The position numbers and the translations under genes were made by a program. A stretch of DNA of 64,000 bases, from the NCBI RefSeq assembly GCF_002078875.1, contig NC_034438.1, positions 64,377,276-64,441,275 of the forward strand, read 5' to 3'. This document shows positions 24,086-38,291 of this stretch, in pieces. Within the stretch, counting starts at the first letter, position 1; every line of letters starts with the position of its first letter. Under the pieces are notes generated by a model. It saw only the letters and a list, made by a program, of their open reading frames with translations, was not told where the DNA came from and did no database searches. This DNA is from Numida meleagris. Taxonomy: Eukaryota > Chordata > Aves > Galliformes > Numididae.

Positions 24086-24118
24086 TTGACTTGTTCAGCC
24101 CACTGCTGAACAAGTCAA
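24086..24118. repeat. Perfect 14-bp inverted repeat (hairpin) with 5-base loop
   Basis: The left arm TTGACTTGTTCAGC (24086-24099) is exactly complementary to the right arm GCTGAACAAGTCAA (24105-24118), with loop CCACT. The right arm runs into sequence resembling the CR1 ORF2 linker, so the left arm may be an inverted copy of it. There is no following T-run or other sign of an RNA gene. Confidence 0.9.
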
Positions 24119-24156
24119 ACATCCACAGGCCCCACTGGAATGCACCCACAAGTCTA
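24106..24156 (+). mobile_element. Small CR1 LINE ORF2 fragment
   Basis: ACATCCACAGGCCCCACTGG followed by AATGCACCCACAAG matches the CR1 segment encoding HRSMGPGGMHPQ, just upstream of the polymerase. It is probably a further remnant of the same sense CR1, after a small rearrangement. Confidence 0.6.
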
Positions 24157-24575
24157 TGATGATCATAGATAGCTTTCTGTGACCATGCCTTAACCCCAGA
24201 TACAATTTTTACATCTTCCATTCAGAAGCCTTTTCCTTAGTGCCCTCATTCACACAAAGAATATCTGGTAGAAGAGCAGAAGCCCAGACACAGAGTTACT
24301 ACAAAATCTTTGAATACAAAATATATTGCTTGAGTCAATGTGTGATGCAGTCTTTCACTGTTTTTCAAAATCATGAATCTTCTCAAACTTATTATTTATG
24401 TATAGCTATGTTTACTAGCAAGCTGAAAGAACGAGCTTGCTTTCCTGAATGCCCTGGGCCATCAGTTCTAGAAGTAGTTGATAAATTGCTATGGTGATGA
24501 CTATGCTGCTGGTATGTATTAACATGAAGAGCTGGTCAAGTTTAGAGCTCTTCGCATAATGCAATACTAAAAAAG
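24157..24575. other. Unique DNA, no gene seen
   Basis: Short open frames only. Confidence 0.5.
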
Positions 24576-24678
24576 GAATAAAATAAAATAAAATAAAATA
24601 AAATAAAATAAAATAAAATAAAATAAAATAAAATAAAATAAAATAAAATAAAAGGAAATAAAATAAAAGGAAAAAAAA
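24576..24678. repeat. (AAAAT)n pentanucleotide microsatellite
   Basis: About 15 near-perfect AAAAT units run to 24653. Two AAGG-interrupted units and an A-run follow. No retroelement body lies immediately upstream that would mark it as a poly(A) tail. Confidence 0.96.
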
Positions 24679-27600
24679 TCCAGAAAACTGAAAACAAAAA
24701 CAGTAAGAAAACCAGAAGAAGTTTTCACTCTAACTTTGTGGACATTACTTCAAAGGAAACTTAAGTAAAGGATTCATAGGAAGAACAGAAGAACATGGGA
24801 GTTCAGTTTTCAAACATTCAAGAGGACTTCTATTCAAACATGAGATGGTCCATTAGATTAGGCAAGAAAAGGCAACAGATGGTAGTATGGGCTGGTCACA
24901 AGTGGAGATCAGAAGTTCAGTAATGAGTGGCAGGGATTCAGTAGATATTATTTATAAAATATATTTGCCACAGCTAAGATCAGGGACCTGTGAAAGTATA
25001 CATAGAGAAGTGCTCATACAATGTAGATACACATCACGATACATTTCACAGAAAGCACACTGTGGCTGCTGCAACAACAGGCTATTCTAAAATTCTGTGA
25101 CTTGACTGAAAGCTAAACAGTTATTAATTTCACCCTTTTACCACCTGTTAAATAAATGGAAGGCAAGTAGTCTCTGCACAGGAGGGAGGAGTACCAACCA
25201 TGATCAGGTCTTGTTTGCTATCTCACATGGTGTGTCTACATGGCATGACCAGGCATGGCTATGAACTTTTAATAAAGCATCAGTGAAAAATGTGTCATCA
25301 GAATACTGCACCTGAGAAGGGCAGTGAGTATTGTGTCTTGTGTGAGGGAAGAGGAACTATGTTGCCTACACTTGTGATTAACTCAATCGATGGACTCAGA
25401 ATGGGATTGATGAAGGATTCTGCAGAATTCCTGATGGATTTGGGAAATCTGGAAAATGCAAAAATTCTTTGAAGAGACAGCAATTGCCCACTGTAAAACA
25501 AAGAAAATTAAAAATGGCCCAAATGTGTAAAAATGATGGAAGCTGTGGGAGTAACATATTAAGTATATCTGGCACCTGTGTTCACCCTGTATCTGCCTGC
25601 AGAAAAAAGAAAAGATTCTGAATGAAAAAAAAAGTTGTCAGATTTAGTTTTTACACTAGATGTACACTTCCATCACAAAATGTTATGGATGGACAAAGTT
25701 ATGACTTAAACTCATCAAGAAAGTATCAACTGGAAAAGAATGGATACTAAATCTCATTCTCAAGGGCTAAAGGCATATCCATCTATTGCAGATTTTTCAA
25801 ATTCTCACTGTTCAAGAAAATACTCTGGACAATAATAAGCACTTATATGGAAATTTCTATTCCAGTTATTGATTTTTGAAGAGTTATGTCATACTCAACA
25901 CTTCTGTTTTCATCTTTAGAGAAGAATGACCTGTTTATTCAGAAATACCACAATTTTCACTATAAGCTCTGTTCAAATGTTCAAACATCTAGTGAGACAT
26001 AAACATCATCTGGATAACACAAAAACTCTTAGGAGATGGACCACATTTAATATTCAGCTGACGGGTTTTTTCCACTGTCACTTTGATCTCTGAACTGCAC
26101 AACGACAGACTCCACAGGGGAAAGTGTCTGAAGGCAGAACTTCAGGACTGAATTTTTGAGCATCTCTGTGCGCAGAAGATTTTGTAGCTCACCTACTCAT
26201 AAAACAGATATTGGGGCACTCCCCACCAACACCCCAGTACTAATCAGTGCCAGTCTTGCAGAATCAGTTGATCTCACATCTCCCAAAAGTTATCTTTCGA
26301 AAACACATTAGCTGGCAGTGCTGCTCAAAAGACAACAATAAGAAAGAAAACCCAACATTTAGACGCTCTATAATCAGAGCTGTACTGCCCCATGCCCTCA
26401 AATGTGCAAAACACATTGACCACATAGTCAAGGATGCAAATAAAATTACAGTATACCAGAACTTATTGATTTATTTCCTTTTTCTCATGTCCAGCAGCTA
26501 TAGTCAGTGCTCCTACCTAAGTGGGAAGCATGTTGCATAGTCAGGTCTGCCACTGCTGTGACCAAGCCTGAGTCCTTCCAGTCTCCTCAGACTCTTATAG
26601 AGAGTTGTCCCCTCCATTCACCTTCCCGAAAAGCAGCAGCATCCTCTCAGCCAAGGTGAAACCACACAAAGCCGAGGTGGCTGTCTCCGTACATTTCAAC
26701 CTGTGCTCCAGACATGACTGGAAAGCTTTCCTTCTTTCTGCTTTTCTTTCAGATCTGTTTACACTTTTCAAACCTTTTTCTTGTTGTTGTTGTTGTTTTT
26801 GTTTGTTTGTTTGTTTAATTCTTTGCTGTTAAATGGTCTCCAGACACTGAGTCACACATCAGTGACTCAGACAGTCTAAGTACACAATGAAGTGCAGGTG
26901 GGAGCTGGACCTTAAGTTTTCTGCCCTTAAACATCAGGCGTTGAGAATTTCAAGGTGACTCACTCTCCATGATGGGAGAACAGACTTGTCCAGATGTATC
27001 TACAGCTCACCTTTAGTGTGCATACACATACCAAAACCAGAGACTAGTTTTTACAAGGATAATAAAAATCTACTGCTCACACAAGGCAAAATTATCACAC
27101 TGATCAAGTTGTGCTGGCTTTGTACCATGCTTGGTATTGATCTTTGCATGTGGGGTGGCATAAAATATGGGACTGTTTCCCATATTTTCATCTGTTGTAA
27201 TGTAGAAAATTCACCTATGCATTATTTACTCTTGTACGATATTTTTTCTTTTTTTTTCTAGTGTGAATCATGAATTTCTTGAGTCTGATCCCTTGGAAGA
27301 AAAGCTCTTCATCTTACTTCTTGGAAAAAAATGGATTGAGTGAGAAGGGGAGGAAGGGAGTAAGAGAGGGAAGACTCTCTACATTTTTTAAAAGTTAACA
27401 GAGTTGAAGCTATTTTTGAATTTAGCAGGGCTTTGACTCTTCAGTGGAATTTCGCTAAGATGAGCTGTACATTTTATATGGACAACTGCTGCTTGTGTTT
27501 CAAATGTGCTACAAACTGATCAATGTAGGGTGCTGTACATATACATACCATGGAACCCCTCTGCATAACACAGCTGGGAGTTTTGTATCTATCTCCACAA

Positions 27601-30600
27601 TGGATAGATCTTCTGATATCAGAGCAAATCCAATTGAATTTCTTTTTACCCAGAGCAAACACACCAGATCTACACTTCTGTGTCTGGATGCAAAATTTGG
27701 TTTCGTCATACACGCATTTTTTTGAGGTAGAGTCCCCCATGGCAAAAGAAGCTGGGAGAAGAAGAAAGAATTCATTACTCTAGTTCAAGATTATATTGTC
27801 AGTCAAGCCATTACTGTGAGCAATTTACAGTCTGTCTTTATTGTCCCATTTGTTTAAACAGATTGCAGAGTTCTAATAAGTGATATATCTTATACTTATC
27901 TGGCTATGACAGTCCTTTCTAGTTTTAATCACTCTACATTTAAAAATTTTTTTCCCTATAGTTGTATGTAGCAGAATAAAATATGGATGGATTCAACAAG
28001 GCAGGATCCTCAAGTTACTGGTATATATTACCTAACTGGAAAGGATGGGGTGAGACCTTGTGAGGTGCCTAAAACTCAGTATTAGTGAAGTCCAGGTCAA
28101 CATGCTTTCAAATGGTGGCAGTGAACAGACTGAAGGAAATGCAGAATAAGCACTGCTCTGCAAAATATAGCTTTCAATGAACGGCTGAAGAAATGGTAGT
28201 TGTTTTGTCTAGAGAGAAAAGAGCTAGAGATATAACAGATTTCCAATATGCAAAAGACAACTTATTATGAGAAAGTAATAGATTTCATTGATGTGTACAG
28301 CTTACTGGCAAAAAAAAAAAAAAGAAATTAAAGTTGGAGTAAGGGAGGTGTAGGAAAGAAATTAATCAAAATAAAGTGTAACTACCCAGAGAATCTGTGG
28401 TATTGCTGGTTCTGGAGGTAAGTGAGAAGTCTTCCTTACTAAAGGCAGAACGAACTGGTTAATGTCTGAGTGCACCGTCCAGCCTTCTTTTTCAGGATTC
28501 CTGTTTGTGAATGAGTAGCTTTTTTTGAGTGTTTTGCAGTTGTTTTTCCTTCAGAAACTTGATAGTTCTGCTTATCAACAAAAAATGGTGTTAAACTTCT
28601 GACCTACCTCACTATTTTATTGCAGGCCAAAAAAATGGTAGGAAAAAAAAGGAATGACAAGCCTATAAATATTCCAGTGTGCAGCACGTGGCATTTCACT
28701 TTGTTCTGCAAGTCAACTGATCTGGAAAAGGTGCATCTTCTTTATCTATTTCACATCTTAAAGACCCAAAAGGCCAGAGAATTAGACAAATGTTTATCAT
28801 AAAAGAAACCAGTCCTATAAGGAGTCTATAGGAGACTCAGATTCCATGGACATAAATCAAACACAAAGACCTCGATCCTTCTGGTTCTAACCCCACTGAA
28901 AATGGGTGGAAACTGAAAATTGGATGAAATGAGCTGATGAGGAGTTGGTAGGCCATAGGTCATGAGGCCTACTACTGTTATATTAAGCTAGCCATGGTCC
29001 AAAAGATGTAGGACTCCAGAAAGGTCTTGCTGAAGACCATATACACTGCTTCACAGGAGATCTCATTCACAGAGGTATGCTAACAATCAGATCATGTACC
29101 TTTGGTTCCTGATCCTCCTTTGCTTTCCATACCTGTGGAAAATCATCCAGGGTAGGATGCAAAGAAAGTGAAGAGAAGCTGACAAATCTGGTAAAGACAA
29201 GCAGAACATAATCACCTGGATAAGTCTGACAAAGTTATATTATTGCCTTTTAATTCTCTAAACTCTGGAGCAGCTTCAGTATGGGTATAAGATACTCATC
29301 TTCCACAAGAGGACAGCAGTGTGAAAACATGACACTAATCTGCTGAGAATAAGGTATTAGTAAATCACAGAAATTGAGGACTGGAAATTGAGTCTAGTGA
29401 CATGGTACATGATATAGAGATCGTAGAAAGAGAGAGTGTGATACTGACATGTTGACATCAGGGAACGAAAAGAATGATTTATCTGCACAGTTAATTTTCC
29501 ACCCAACAAAAAAAGCATGAATTTGTTTACTGTTTATGCTCCTGGTTTCAGTATATAGTAACATTGTTCATCTATTGACCAAGGACCCTTTTAAAAAGAC
29601 AAGAATGACAGAGTTATAAAGATTGTGTGAAAGTCCTGAGCATACCCATCTATCACTGTCACCCCAGGTTATTTACTTTACTTGGTTCAGAAATGATGAG
29701 TAATATGTTAATTCGTGGCTGTTATCATATGTCCAAGACATTTGTCATGTCATAAAAACCATAGTTTTAAGTGGTAATCTTCTGTGCAATCTCATCAGAC
29801 CTATTCCTTAGTGCACATAGGTCTTTACTCTTTTCATGCCAAATATTTTGAAATGATCACAAATTAGAAATGCAGTTAAGTTGCCAGTTGAAAAAGAGGT
29901 TACTGTTTTCAAAACATAAATAAGAAGATGACTTATCAGTAAACTCTATATTTTGTTGCTTAAAGTACCACCTAGAAGTAATTCCCTTACAACCTCTCTT
30001 GTCAGGAAATCAGTTCAGCAAAAGCTATTTTCAATGACAATTCTAAAAATGAGATTAGAAATTACACCCTAAATTCAAAAGTCCAATAACAATAAAAAGC
30101 TAGACTCTAGTGGGGCTGATCTAAAAGCTTTGGCTGTGAGTGTTTTTGTTGCTGGAATACACCGCTGAAGATCAAGAAGTAATATTTTTCATTACACCAA
30201 ATGACAGTAATAAATAAATAGATAAAAAAGATAGAAATAAAAGCATAGATTATGCATTTTCCTGTCAAACAAGAAAGGCAAAGAGCAGTCTGTACTTGAA
30301 ACTATGCTTTTCACTAGCTATCTGTGGTGAATCTTTTGAATTTTTTTTTCTCTAAGCTTTTCTTCTTAAAGCCATTTTAGATTATTCACATTACTCCCTC
30401 CTTAACACAACAGCAAAGGGGAAATCTCAATAGATTAAATGTTCTTTTTTGTCTCCATATCAATATTTCACATGGAAATTACACCTGGTATTTTCTGCTC
30501 CTCCAGCTCATTATGCATAGATTAACAAGCGGTGGTGGGTCAGCACTCATGTCCCATGATGACGTACATCAAATAATGCTAATATTGGTTAGTTCTTTCC

Positions 30601-33600
30601 AAACTCAAAATGCTATTATTCATTTGTTTCCCATTACCCTTGCCTTTCCCACCTACATAGTATTAAAAATGTAACAGAGTAACATAGCTGTGGGATCTAT
30701 GCATTTTCAGGCTATATTTCTGAAGCAAGTTGGCATTTAACATCACCTGTGCTAGGGTAACCAGTTCAACTATAGCACTTTTCTCTGTAAATCCCCAGGT
30801 TCTCAAGAACAGAAGAGTATCCCTGTCTTTCATTCTGGGAAAAGGAAGCATTAGTGGAAATGGGACTCAGCAACGCAGGCATGTGCTGCATTTTAAGCCA
30901 AATCCAGTCCCCTTGTGCTCTGCTGCATGTCCTCTCCTCACCAGAATTTACTGCCACAGACTTCTTGTCAGCAGGCAGTGATTGAAAGAAAAATACAATG
31001 CTGGAATACATCAAATCAAAGCAAAACTTAGTTTTACCAGCTCTCATTTTACAAGACCTCTGCTTGGGAGAAACCTGCTACATGCACAGTTGGCTAGATG
31101 TTCATGTAAAGATGCAGAGCCCTCAAACTACAGAGCTCTTAGCTGGCCACACTGCAGCCATCCACTGAAACTGTGCCAACATGCAGACTATACCTTCCAG
31201 CAATGTCCTGTGTGTTGCAGCGAATATGGAAAGTTCAAGCCTGTCATTACCACTGTTACAGAACTACCCCTTGAGGAGCCAGGACAGTGTGCAATGATTA
31301 ATATTAGTGTATATTTCTGTTATCAGGACTGTTGTGGGAGCCCCTGCCTTCAGCCACCCAGGGGCTAACAACAGACCTGACCTCAGAGCCCACCCACCCC
31401 ATTCCAAAAAGTTATCACTTTGGGCCCTCAGACGTTAGTATCTGCTGTGAACAGCAGATGCAAAGAAGCAAAATATTTCTACTTGGGAGCATTATGAATA
31501 ATTGCCTTTAACTTCTGTTATTAATTTCAACTGTTTGCAAGAATGCAGATGCTCTTGAGAAACGAGACATGTAGAAAATGAAAATAATTGGCTCTAAAAT
31601 ATGGAAAGGAACTTGCTGAAATCTAGAGTGCCACCACACCCCAGGGAGCTACAGGTAGATGCTCATCACTTGCTGCCAGACAGAAGGTTACACAGCTAAT
31701 TTTTGCACACATGAAAACTGGTAATTGAAATCTCAGAAAATTATTTTCACTTCTTTGCAACAACTTAGAAGAATAGAAATAAACCACAAAGAGGCACATA
31801 ATTCAAAATACAGTGCACATCACAGAATGTTCCATTCACGGTAAAAAACAAACATGGATGCTGTTGAGCATTCATGTCCAATTGTACAAATAGGCTTATC
31901 CTCCTGAAGGCGTTTAAATTACATTTAAGCAAGATCGTCAAAGCAAAAATATCATGGAAATGATATATAAATAAATATATGTGATGAACTGCACACAGGC
32001 AAATGCCTAATGCTCTGGGTCTTTTGGCACCATGAACTAAGCTAAAGCTGCAAATCAGAGTACAGAAGCAGTTTTTGGGAGAAGAAAAAAGCAAACAAAG
32101 GCCTCAACACAAAGCTGTTAAAAACACACACACTGAGCAAATTCTATTCTGTATCTCCTGGGCCTTTCAGGGCAAATTTTACAATGCAATTTTTATTTCA
32201 AAATGCTCCTAGCTTTCCAGCATGACTTATTTATTACACCTGACACTTCCACTTTACCTGAGGCACAAGATCTGTTCACACAGGTAGCATCTGTGGCCAT
32301 ATAAACTCCAGAGCTCTGCCTTTGAACAGAGTATTGATGTCCCACACCTTCTGTAACTACATCAGAGGTTTTCTTTAAAGTACGAACATCACACCTCTCC
32401 CCACACCTCCAGAAATATTTCAGAAATTGAGTACCGAGGTAAAACCACATTCCTCTCCTTTCTGCAGACTTAAAAACAGCTCTCAAGCCATGACCTTTTA
32501 CCCCAGGAGTGTTTTTTATCCCTTGTTGCCATTGCTCATATAAGACCCTTGCCAATCATTTGCTGATGACATAGCAATCTACCTATATGATACCACTCCA
32601 ATTAACAGAATGCTAATTTATACCATGTGTCCATGCATTCATGTTCATGGTTGGATTTGCTTTTTAATTCAGCCAAAAACATCTGAGATTTTTTTTCAGT
32701 GCTATGCAAGGGTTCCTAATTAGCTTTCAATACTGTGAAATGACAAATAGAGCAAGATTTTTTGTTCCGTATTTTATGCTAATGGCTTAATCTCAGCAAG
32801 ATATCTGTTCCACAAAAGCTTTAAAAGCATACAAATTAATTTTGTGCATCACAGAAGCCATCACAATTTCCACATCTAATTAGCACATAGCAAGAATAAA
32901 CATAGCAGCATTCACAATGATATGCTGTTCACCATAATCTTCTTTGTAAGAGTTTATTTTCTGTTTTCAAAGTAATGCTAAGGAAGACAGCCAATCTAGC
33001 AGTTTACACATCAAGCCATAAACGTTTATCAAGGTGTCAGTAGAAAGTAACACTTCGAGGTTGTCAATATTTAATCTGCAGTAAAATTAAATCATAGGCC
33101 ATTAGGCCCAATTCATTGAGTTAAAAGTTCAGTGCAGATGTTGAATTGGATGCCAGGGAGTTCTAAACTATGCGTATGTAATCTTCTGCCCACTTTGACA
33201 ACCCATATACCACATAGCTTCTGCATATGCATGCAACATAAGCACAGCATCACCCCACAGCAAAGCTACTTTATTTTTAAGTATAAGCTGCATCAGCACT
33301 ATTTCTCCTGAGAAATCACCACATCGTATTTGAAGATGTGCAGCCTCAACTCCACTGCCTACATGACGGAGCCTAACACTAAAGGGCTGTCATTAACTTT
33401 CATACACAGAAAAGTTTCCAAGAGTTCTCTTAGAAACTCTTTGGGAACTTTCCATAATCCACTAGTAAAAAAACACACAAATATTATTTAAGAAATTTTG
33501 CTCCTTGCTCCCTATCAATTTGTAGAGAGACCCAAGCCATCAAAATGCAGAAATGAAAGATTTAGGATTCTCTATAAGTAACCTGAAGAGATAGCCATGA

Positions 33601-33789
33601 CCTTTGAGAAATGACTGAGGAAATAGCATGCCACTGTGCAGCTCTGTATTTGCTTCACCCTCTCCGCTTCCAATTGTGTTCCCAGTTGGGACCATAATTC
33701 TCTCTGATGTATTATAAATTTGCCCTTATTGCTAAAGAAGGCTAACAGTACTCTCAGCTGCATTAGGCACAATATCACTGGCCGGTTGA
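24679..33789. other. 9.1 kb block with no gene and no recognised transposon
   Basis: This is the longest stretch without a CR1, LTR or mariner trace. It contains a TTG/GTTT simple repeat at 26780-26817 and an A-run at 28310-28323. Open frames of 128 codons (30982-31368, plus, cysteine-rich near its end) and 120 codons (32193-32555, minus) show no domain I recognise. Confidence 0.55.
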
Positions 33790-34293
33790 GGGAGATTGTC
33801 CTTCCCCTCTATTGAGAACCGGTAAGGCTGCATCTGTACTGCTTTGTCCAGTTCTGGGCAACACGACATACTGAAGAGTTAATGAAGGGACTGGATCACC
33901 TCTCCTGTGAGGAGAGGCTGAGAGTTCTGGGGTTGTTCAACCTGGAGAGAACAGAATGCTCAGGAGGTATCTCATCGATGTCCATAAATTCCTGAAAGGG
34001 AGGGTATAGAGAAGATGGAGTCAGGCTCTGTTTAGTGGTGCCCAGTGTGAGAACAAGAGGCAATGGGCACAAACTGGAATATAGGAGGTTCTGTCTGAAT
34101 ATCAGGAAGCACTTTTGCGTTGTGCAGATGACAGAGTCCTGGTACGAGTTACTCAGAGATTGTGGAATCTCCTCTTGGAGAACTTCAAAAACCAGTTGGT
34201 CTGGGCACCCTGCTCAAGGTGTCCCTGCTTGACCACGAGTTGGACCAGAGGGATCAAGAGTTGCCTTCCAACGTCATCCATTCTGTAGTTCTG
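33790..34293 (+). mobile_element. CR1 LINE 3' end, old sense copy
   Basis: This is a diverged sense CR1 starting at a block equivalent to [17 protein letters not shown] (read here as IVLPLY). It passes the LERVQ/GLDHLSCEERLRVLG region and the TRGNGHKLEYRRFCLNIRKH block at 34035-34110. It ends at TTCCAACGTCATCCATTCTG without a multi-unit tail. Several indels indicate greater age than the copies at 22-24 kb. Confidence 0.88.
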
Positions 34294-34689
34294 CAAAAAA
34301 CTCTCAGCAATCAGCAATGTGGAAATACCAGCACTAGTGTGCCAAATTATCTTCAATTTCAAAGACCGCTCAGTTTAACAAACTGGTCTCAGTAAAAGAG
34401 CCAATCTCATTCGTCCAAACCATTTTGAGAGGAGCAATTAATATGAAAACCTGCCCTCTGTCTGCCAGTAGAAATGCCTTCACACTCTTTGTGCAGATTG
34501 GATGTAAGACTAACTTCAGACCTGAATTTTCTTACTTAGGAAGTCAGTTGTCTTATGCTAGACTAGTGCTAAAGCAAAGTGAAATGAGTAGAAACTGAGA
34601 ACTGAGAACATGAGTTCAAACCTTCAGCTAATATGGTATTAGAGCCTCAGTCTGCAATGTTTTTGAGACCTCATTTATAGCCTTCCACA
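34294..34689. other. Unique DNA between two CR1 copies
   Basis: Nothing recognised. Confidence 0.5.
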
Positions 34690-35010
34690 TGAAGGGAGTG
34701 GAGAGGCAGTGCTGAGTTCTGCTCTCTGGTGACAATGACAGAATGCAAGGGAATGGCATGGAGTAGCATCTGGGGAGGGTCAGGTGGGGGTTAGGGAAAG
34801 GTTCTGTACCAGAGGGCACTGAGCATGGAATGGGCTCCCCAGGGCAATGGGCACAGCCTCAAGTTGCAGGGGTTCAAGGAGTATTTGGACACTGCTTTCA
34901 GACATAGGGTTTGATTTTGGGTGGTGGTGTTTGGAGCCAGGGGTTGGAATTGGTGATCCTTGTGGGTCTCTTCCAACTTGAGATGTTCAGTGGTTTAATG
35001 ATTCTTTGAT
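34690..35010 (+). mobile_element. CR1-related GC-rich LINE 3' end, sense copy
   Basis: This copy belongs to a distinct GC-richer subfamily. It has GCTGAGTTCTGCTCTCTGG, GGGAATGGCATGG, GGTTAGGGAAAGG and GGAATGGGCTCCCCAGGGC blocks, and ends with TTGGTGATCCTTGTGGGTCT and a single worn tail unit. The same blocks occur antisense at 42222-42746 and, in part, sense at 54465-54604. Confidence 0.85.
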
Positions 35011-38000
35011 CCCAGACAACAGGTTGAGAGTAGTACAGTAACATGAATCTGACCGTGTCATTCTCCATTAATAATAATATTAGCTGATAATACTATTCTC
35101 ATTTAGAGATTCAGTCAATAGAAGATTTAAGGCAGTGGTAAAGACTGAAGCAAGATATTTGAATAGGAGCTTTGAGAAAATTCTTTTCACCTATTTCTGT
35201 AGCTTTATCCTAAGTCTCTCCTTTACCCCTTGTCCAGTAATGTATAAAATACTAAGAATTATTTTCATGGGCAATTTTACCAACCTGCAGTCAAGAAAAT
35301 GCTTTTGCATTCTCCACACATTCTTTGCTAGAAAAAGCATTTCTGTTTTTATAAAAACACAGATCTGAGAGTAGAAAGTAACTGCATATGACCAGCCCCA
35401 CATTTCCCTTTTCCTTCCCATTTATTCTAGCTCTCTCTTTCATTGGCAATTTTCTTCCGAATCCTTTTCTTTCACAGAACATTAGTATTCTGATTAATTC
35501 TCATTCAAACTTCTGTTCACCACAGATACTTCACCATCAAGTAGCAACTAGTACTGCTGCCATCAGAAAGATGCCCAGAGCTTTGGAAACCTACCCTTGT
35601 CAAAACATCAAAATCAAAGTTTCACTTCAACTATAATTTCTTTTAATTTTTTTTCCTTGCACAGAAGTTTCAGCCTGAAAGAAAATAGATAATTGGATGA
35701 CTTCATTATTTGTGGTTAGATTTCCCCTTTGCCGTGCATGCCTGTTTGTGTTGGGATGTAATTTCCACCTGCTATCACATGCAGTACGTACCATCCAGAT
35801 TTATCATTTCTTAGTTTGTCAGAAAAAGAAATCTCAAGCTGTTTTCTCTTCCTGTTCTATTAATCTGCCACTGCCCTACTTATTTCTCATACATCTAATT
35901 TTGCCATAAGGTGACACGCATCCTTGGTGCAGACATTTCCATTTTTGCATTACTGTTGTTTGGCATTTTTTTACTTACGTGTGTACTTCATAAAGTCAAG
36001 CTAATGACTTCTGGAGGGTGAATCTATGGAGAAAAGTTACTAATTCCATCACTCATTTCAGTTTATGAGTATCAATTTGTCACAATTTGCTGGCTCTGAT
36101 ATATTTCTGACATCTCACTTCTTGATCAGGTAGATATATATTCTCCCTGGAAGTATTCTGCAGCTGAAACTTGTTTATTCAGAGTAATCTATTGGAAACA
36201 GCCTCACATTAGTTATCACGACCTTCACATACCTTCCATTCCTCAGCAGAGGAAGCAGAAATGTAAGTGATTGTGAGTATGGTAACTTGGCTAGTATGTC
36301 TGTAATTTACTAATATCTTTCAATTTCTCAAGAAATATTCATTTCTACATAGAGCATGCTAGATGCTGGGACATAAAGTCTGTAGAGAACTCAGGGAATC
36401 TGCCAAAGGAAAACTACCACAACAGTTCACAAATTGAAAGTCATCATATCCTGGGATCAGCGTAGACCTCTTGATACCATTTTATCTAATTAAGTCCTAC
36501 AGTAAATAATGTGAAGAAAATCTCAAAGAGAACATTGTTCTTTGGTAGAGTTGACAACATAAGCTGTGGTAAAATGAAGTTTTACAAAAAGTGAATAAAC
36601 ATTTGGTGTTACTCTTACAAACTTTTACTCAGTGGTATTTTCAGGCAGAGATCAACTGTGCCATTATCTACCTGGGGCTGGGAATTCTTTGAAAAAAATA
36701 ACTGCATATTACCATGTAAGTAAAGCAGTTGAGAGCAAATATAAAATTATTAACAATAATGACCTTGCATTCTGTTGGGTGCCATTCAGATACCCAGACC
36801 AAAGACTTATGCAAAAGCTCAAAGGCCTGCTGCCAAGTAAATGCAAAGCTTTAAATAGCTCTGGATGTAAAAACTGCTCTATTCCCACATTTTGATAATC
36901 CAATAACAACAATTCTTAAATCTCTTTTAAGTTCTTGAACAAAATTATTTGTTTTGACCAATAAGGGAAAAGAAAAAGAAACAACTTTTTCTGCCTTTTT
37001 TGTTTCTATTTGTATTCTCCTCATTCATATGCACTACAGCAGTAGTACAACAAGACAACTTTGAGAGGCACTAAAACAGTTTGTTTCTTGCAATGTCTTT
37101 CTGTATAAATTAGTTTCTGGCTCTGTTGAAAATAGAAAATTAATTTTCTAGTTGAAGTTTGGGACTGGGACTCAGAAGACCTAATGCTTGCTGCATGCTT
37201 GAGTTATTCTTGATGCATCACCTTATTTCTGTACACTGTGATCTCTTTCAGTTTCACCTTTCCTCATCTTCCCTTTAGTCTTTTACCCTAGTCAGATCTT
37301 ACAGCCTTCACTCCTTAGAACCATTTGGGTAAGCAGAATGTTGGATCTGAATCAATATTCTGGAAGGGCAACAGTAGGTTGGGGTTCTGAAAAATTAGTT
37401 CTCATAAATATTTCTGCAGCCTGTGCTACCATGTTAAGTTATTCCAAAAGCACTTAGTAGGGAAGTAAGTACTGCTCAATGTGAATAGTGTAGAGGGACA
37501 GCAGAAAGATCAGGGTGTGGAGAATTTAGATCCAGTAGTTTTAAATATGTGCCAATACTTTTTCTGAAATTTTTGTAGGATTCTATATATGAAATGTACA
37601 ATAGAAAAAAAAAAAAACCCTAAGAATACTGAGAAGACTGATAGTACAAAGAGAACTTCACAAAAGTAGAATAGGTCACATGGGTCTTTCCTGAAGACAA
37701 GTCATCAATCTCTTGCTTTGAAAAAGAAGATAACTGTGTTTTTCCTACTCATGGGCTATACACAGGTTTTCTGTGCATCCAAGCAGTTCACATGCTTACA
37801 GGGCTTGACACAAGCATGAAAACCACATAATTCAACTCATCCCATGGCTGGTCTGCTGAGACTCTCTGAAGTGCTAGAGGACATGTGCAAACTGAAAATG
37901 GCATATGGGTTATGTAGCAGGAGAGAAAGGGAGCTCTGTGGAAGTGTAATGGAATCTCTTTAAAATAAAAAGAGGCAGAATACCATGAAAATAATGGGAA

Positions 38001-38291
38001 AAAAAGAACACAGTGTAAGAGAGCAGGAAAGAAAGATGATGGGATAACTCTTTGCAGGAGAGAGGTACAAGTAAGGATAAGACTTAACAGCTTAAAAATA
38101 ACATATTCCTCCCATCACTAATGATGTAAAACAATGGCTTGACTTCATTTAAATTCAAGTTGAAAAAAAAAAACCCATGGTTTTCAAAAATGCCCAGAAT
38201 TTTTAAGTATCACTGTCATTTACGGGAATAATTTAATGGTGAGTACATCTCAAAGCCTGGCAAATTTTGACAGTCAACAGATTATCAAGTA
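35011..38291. other. AT-rich unique DNA, no gene seen
   Basis: No transposon recognised. There is an A-run near 37604-37616. Short open frames only. Confidence 0.55.

Noticed and set aside
24576..24678. Poly(A)-like tail of a retrogene
   Set aside because: The unit is a regular AAAAT microsatellite and no retrogene body precedes it on either strand.
30982..31368. 128-codon plus-strand cysteine-rich frame
   Set aside because: Cysteine spacing matches no family I know, there is no signal peptide, and no splice context could be supported; about the size expected by chance.
32193..32555. 120-codon minus-strand frame
   Set aside because: No recognisable domain or conserved motif.
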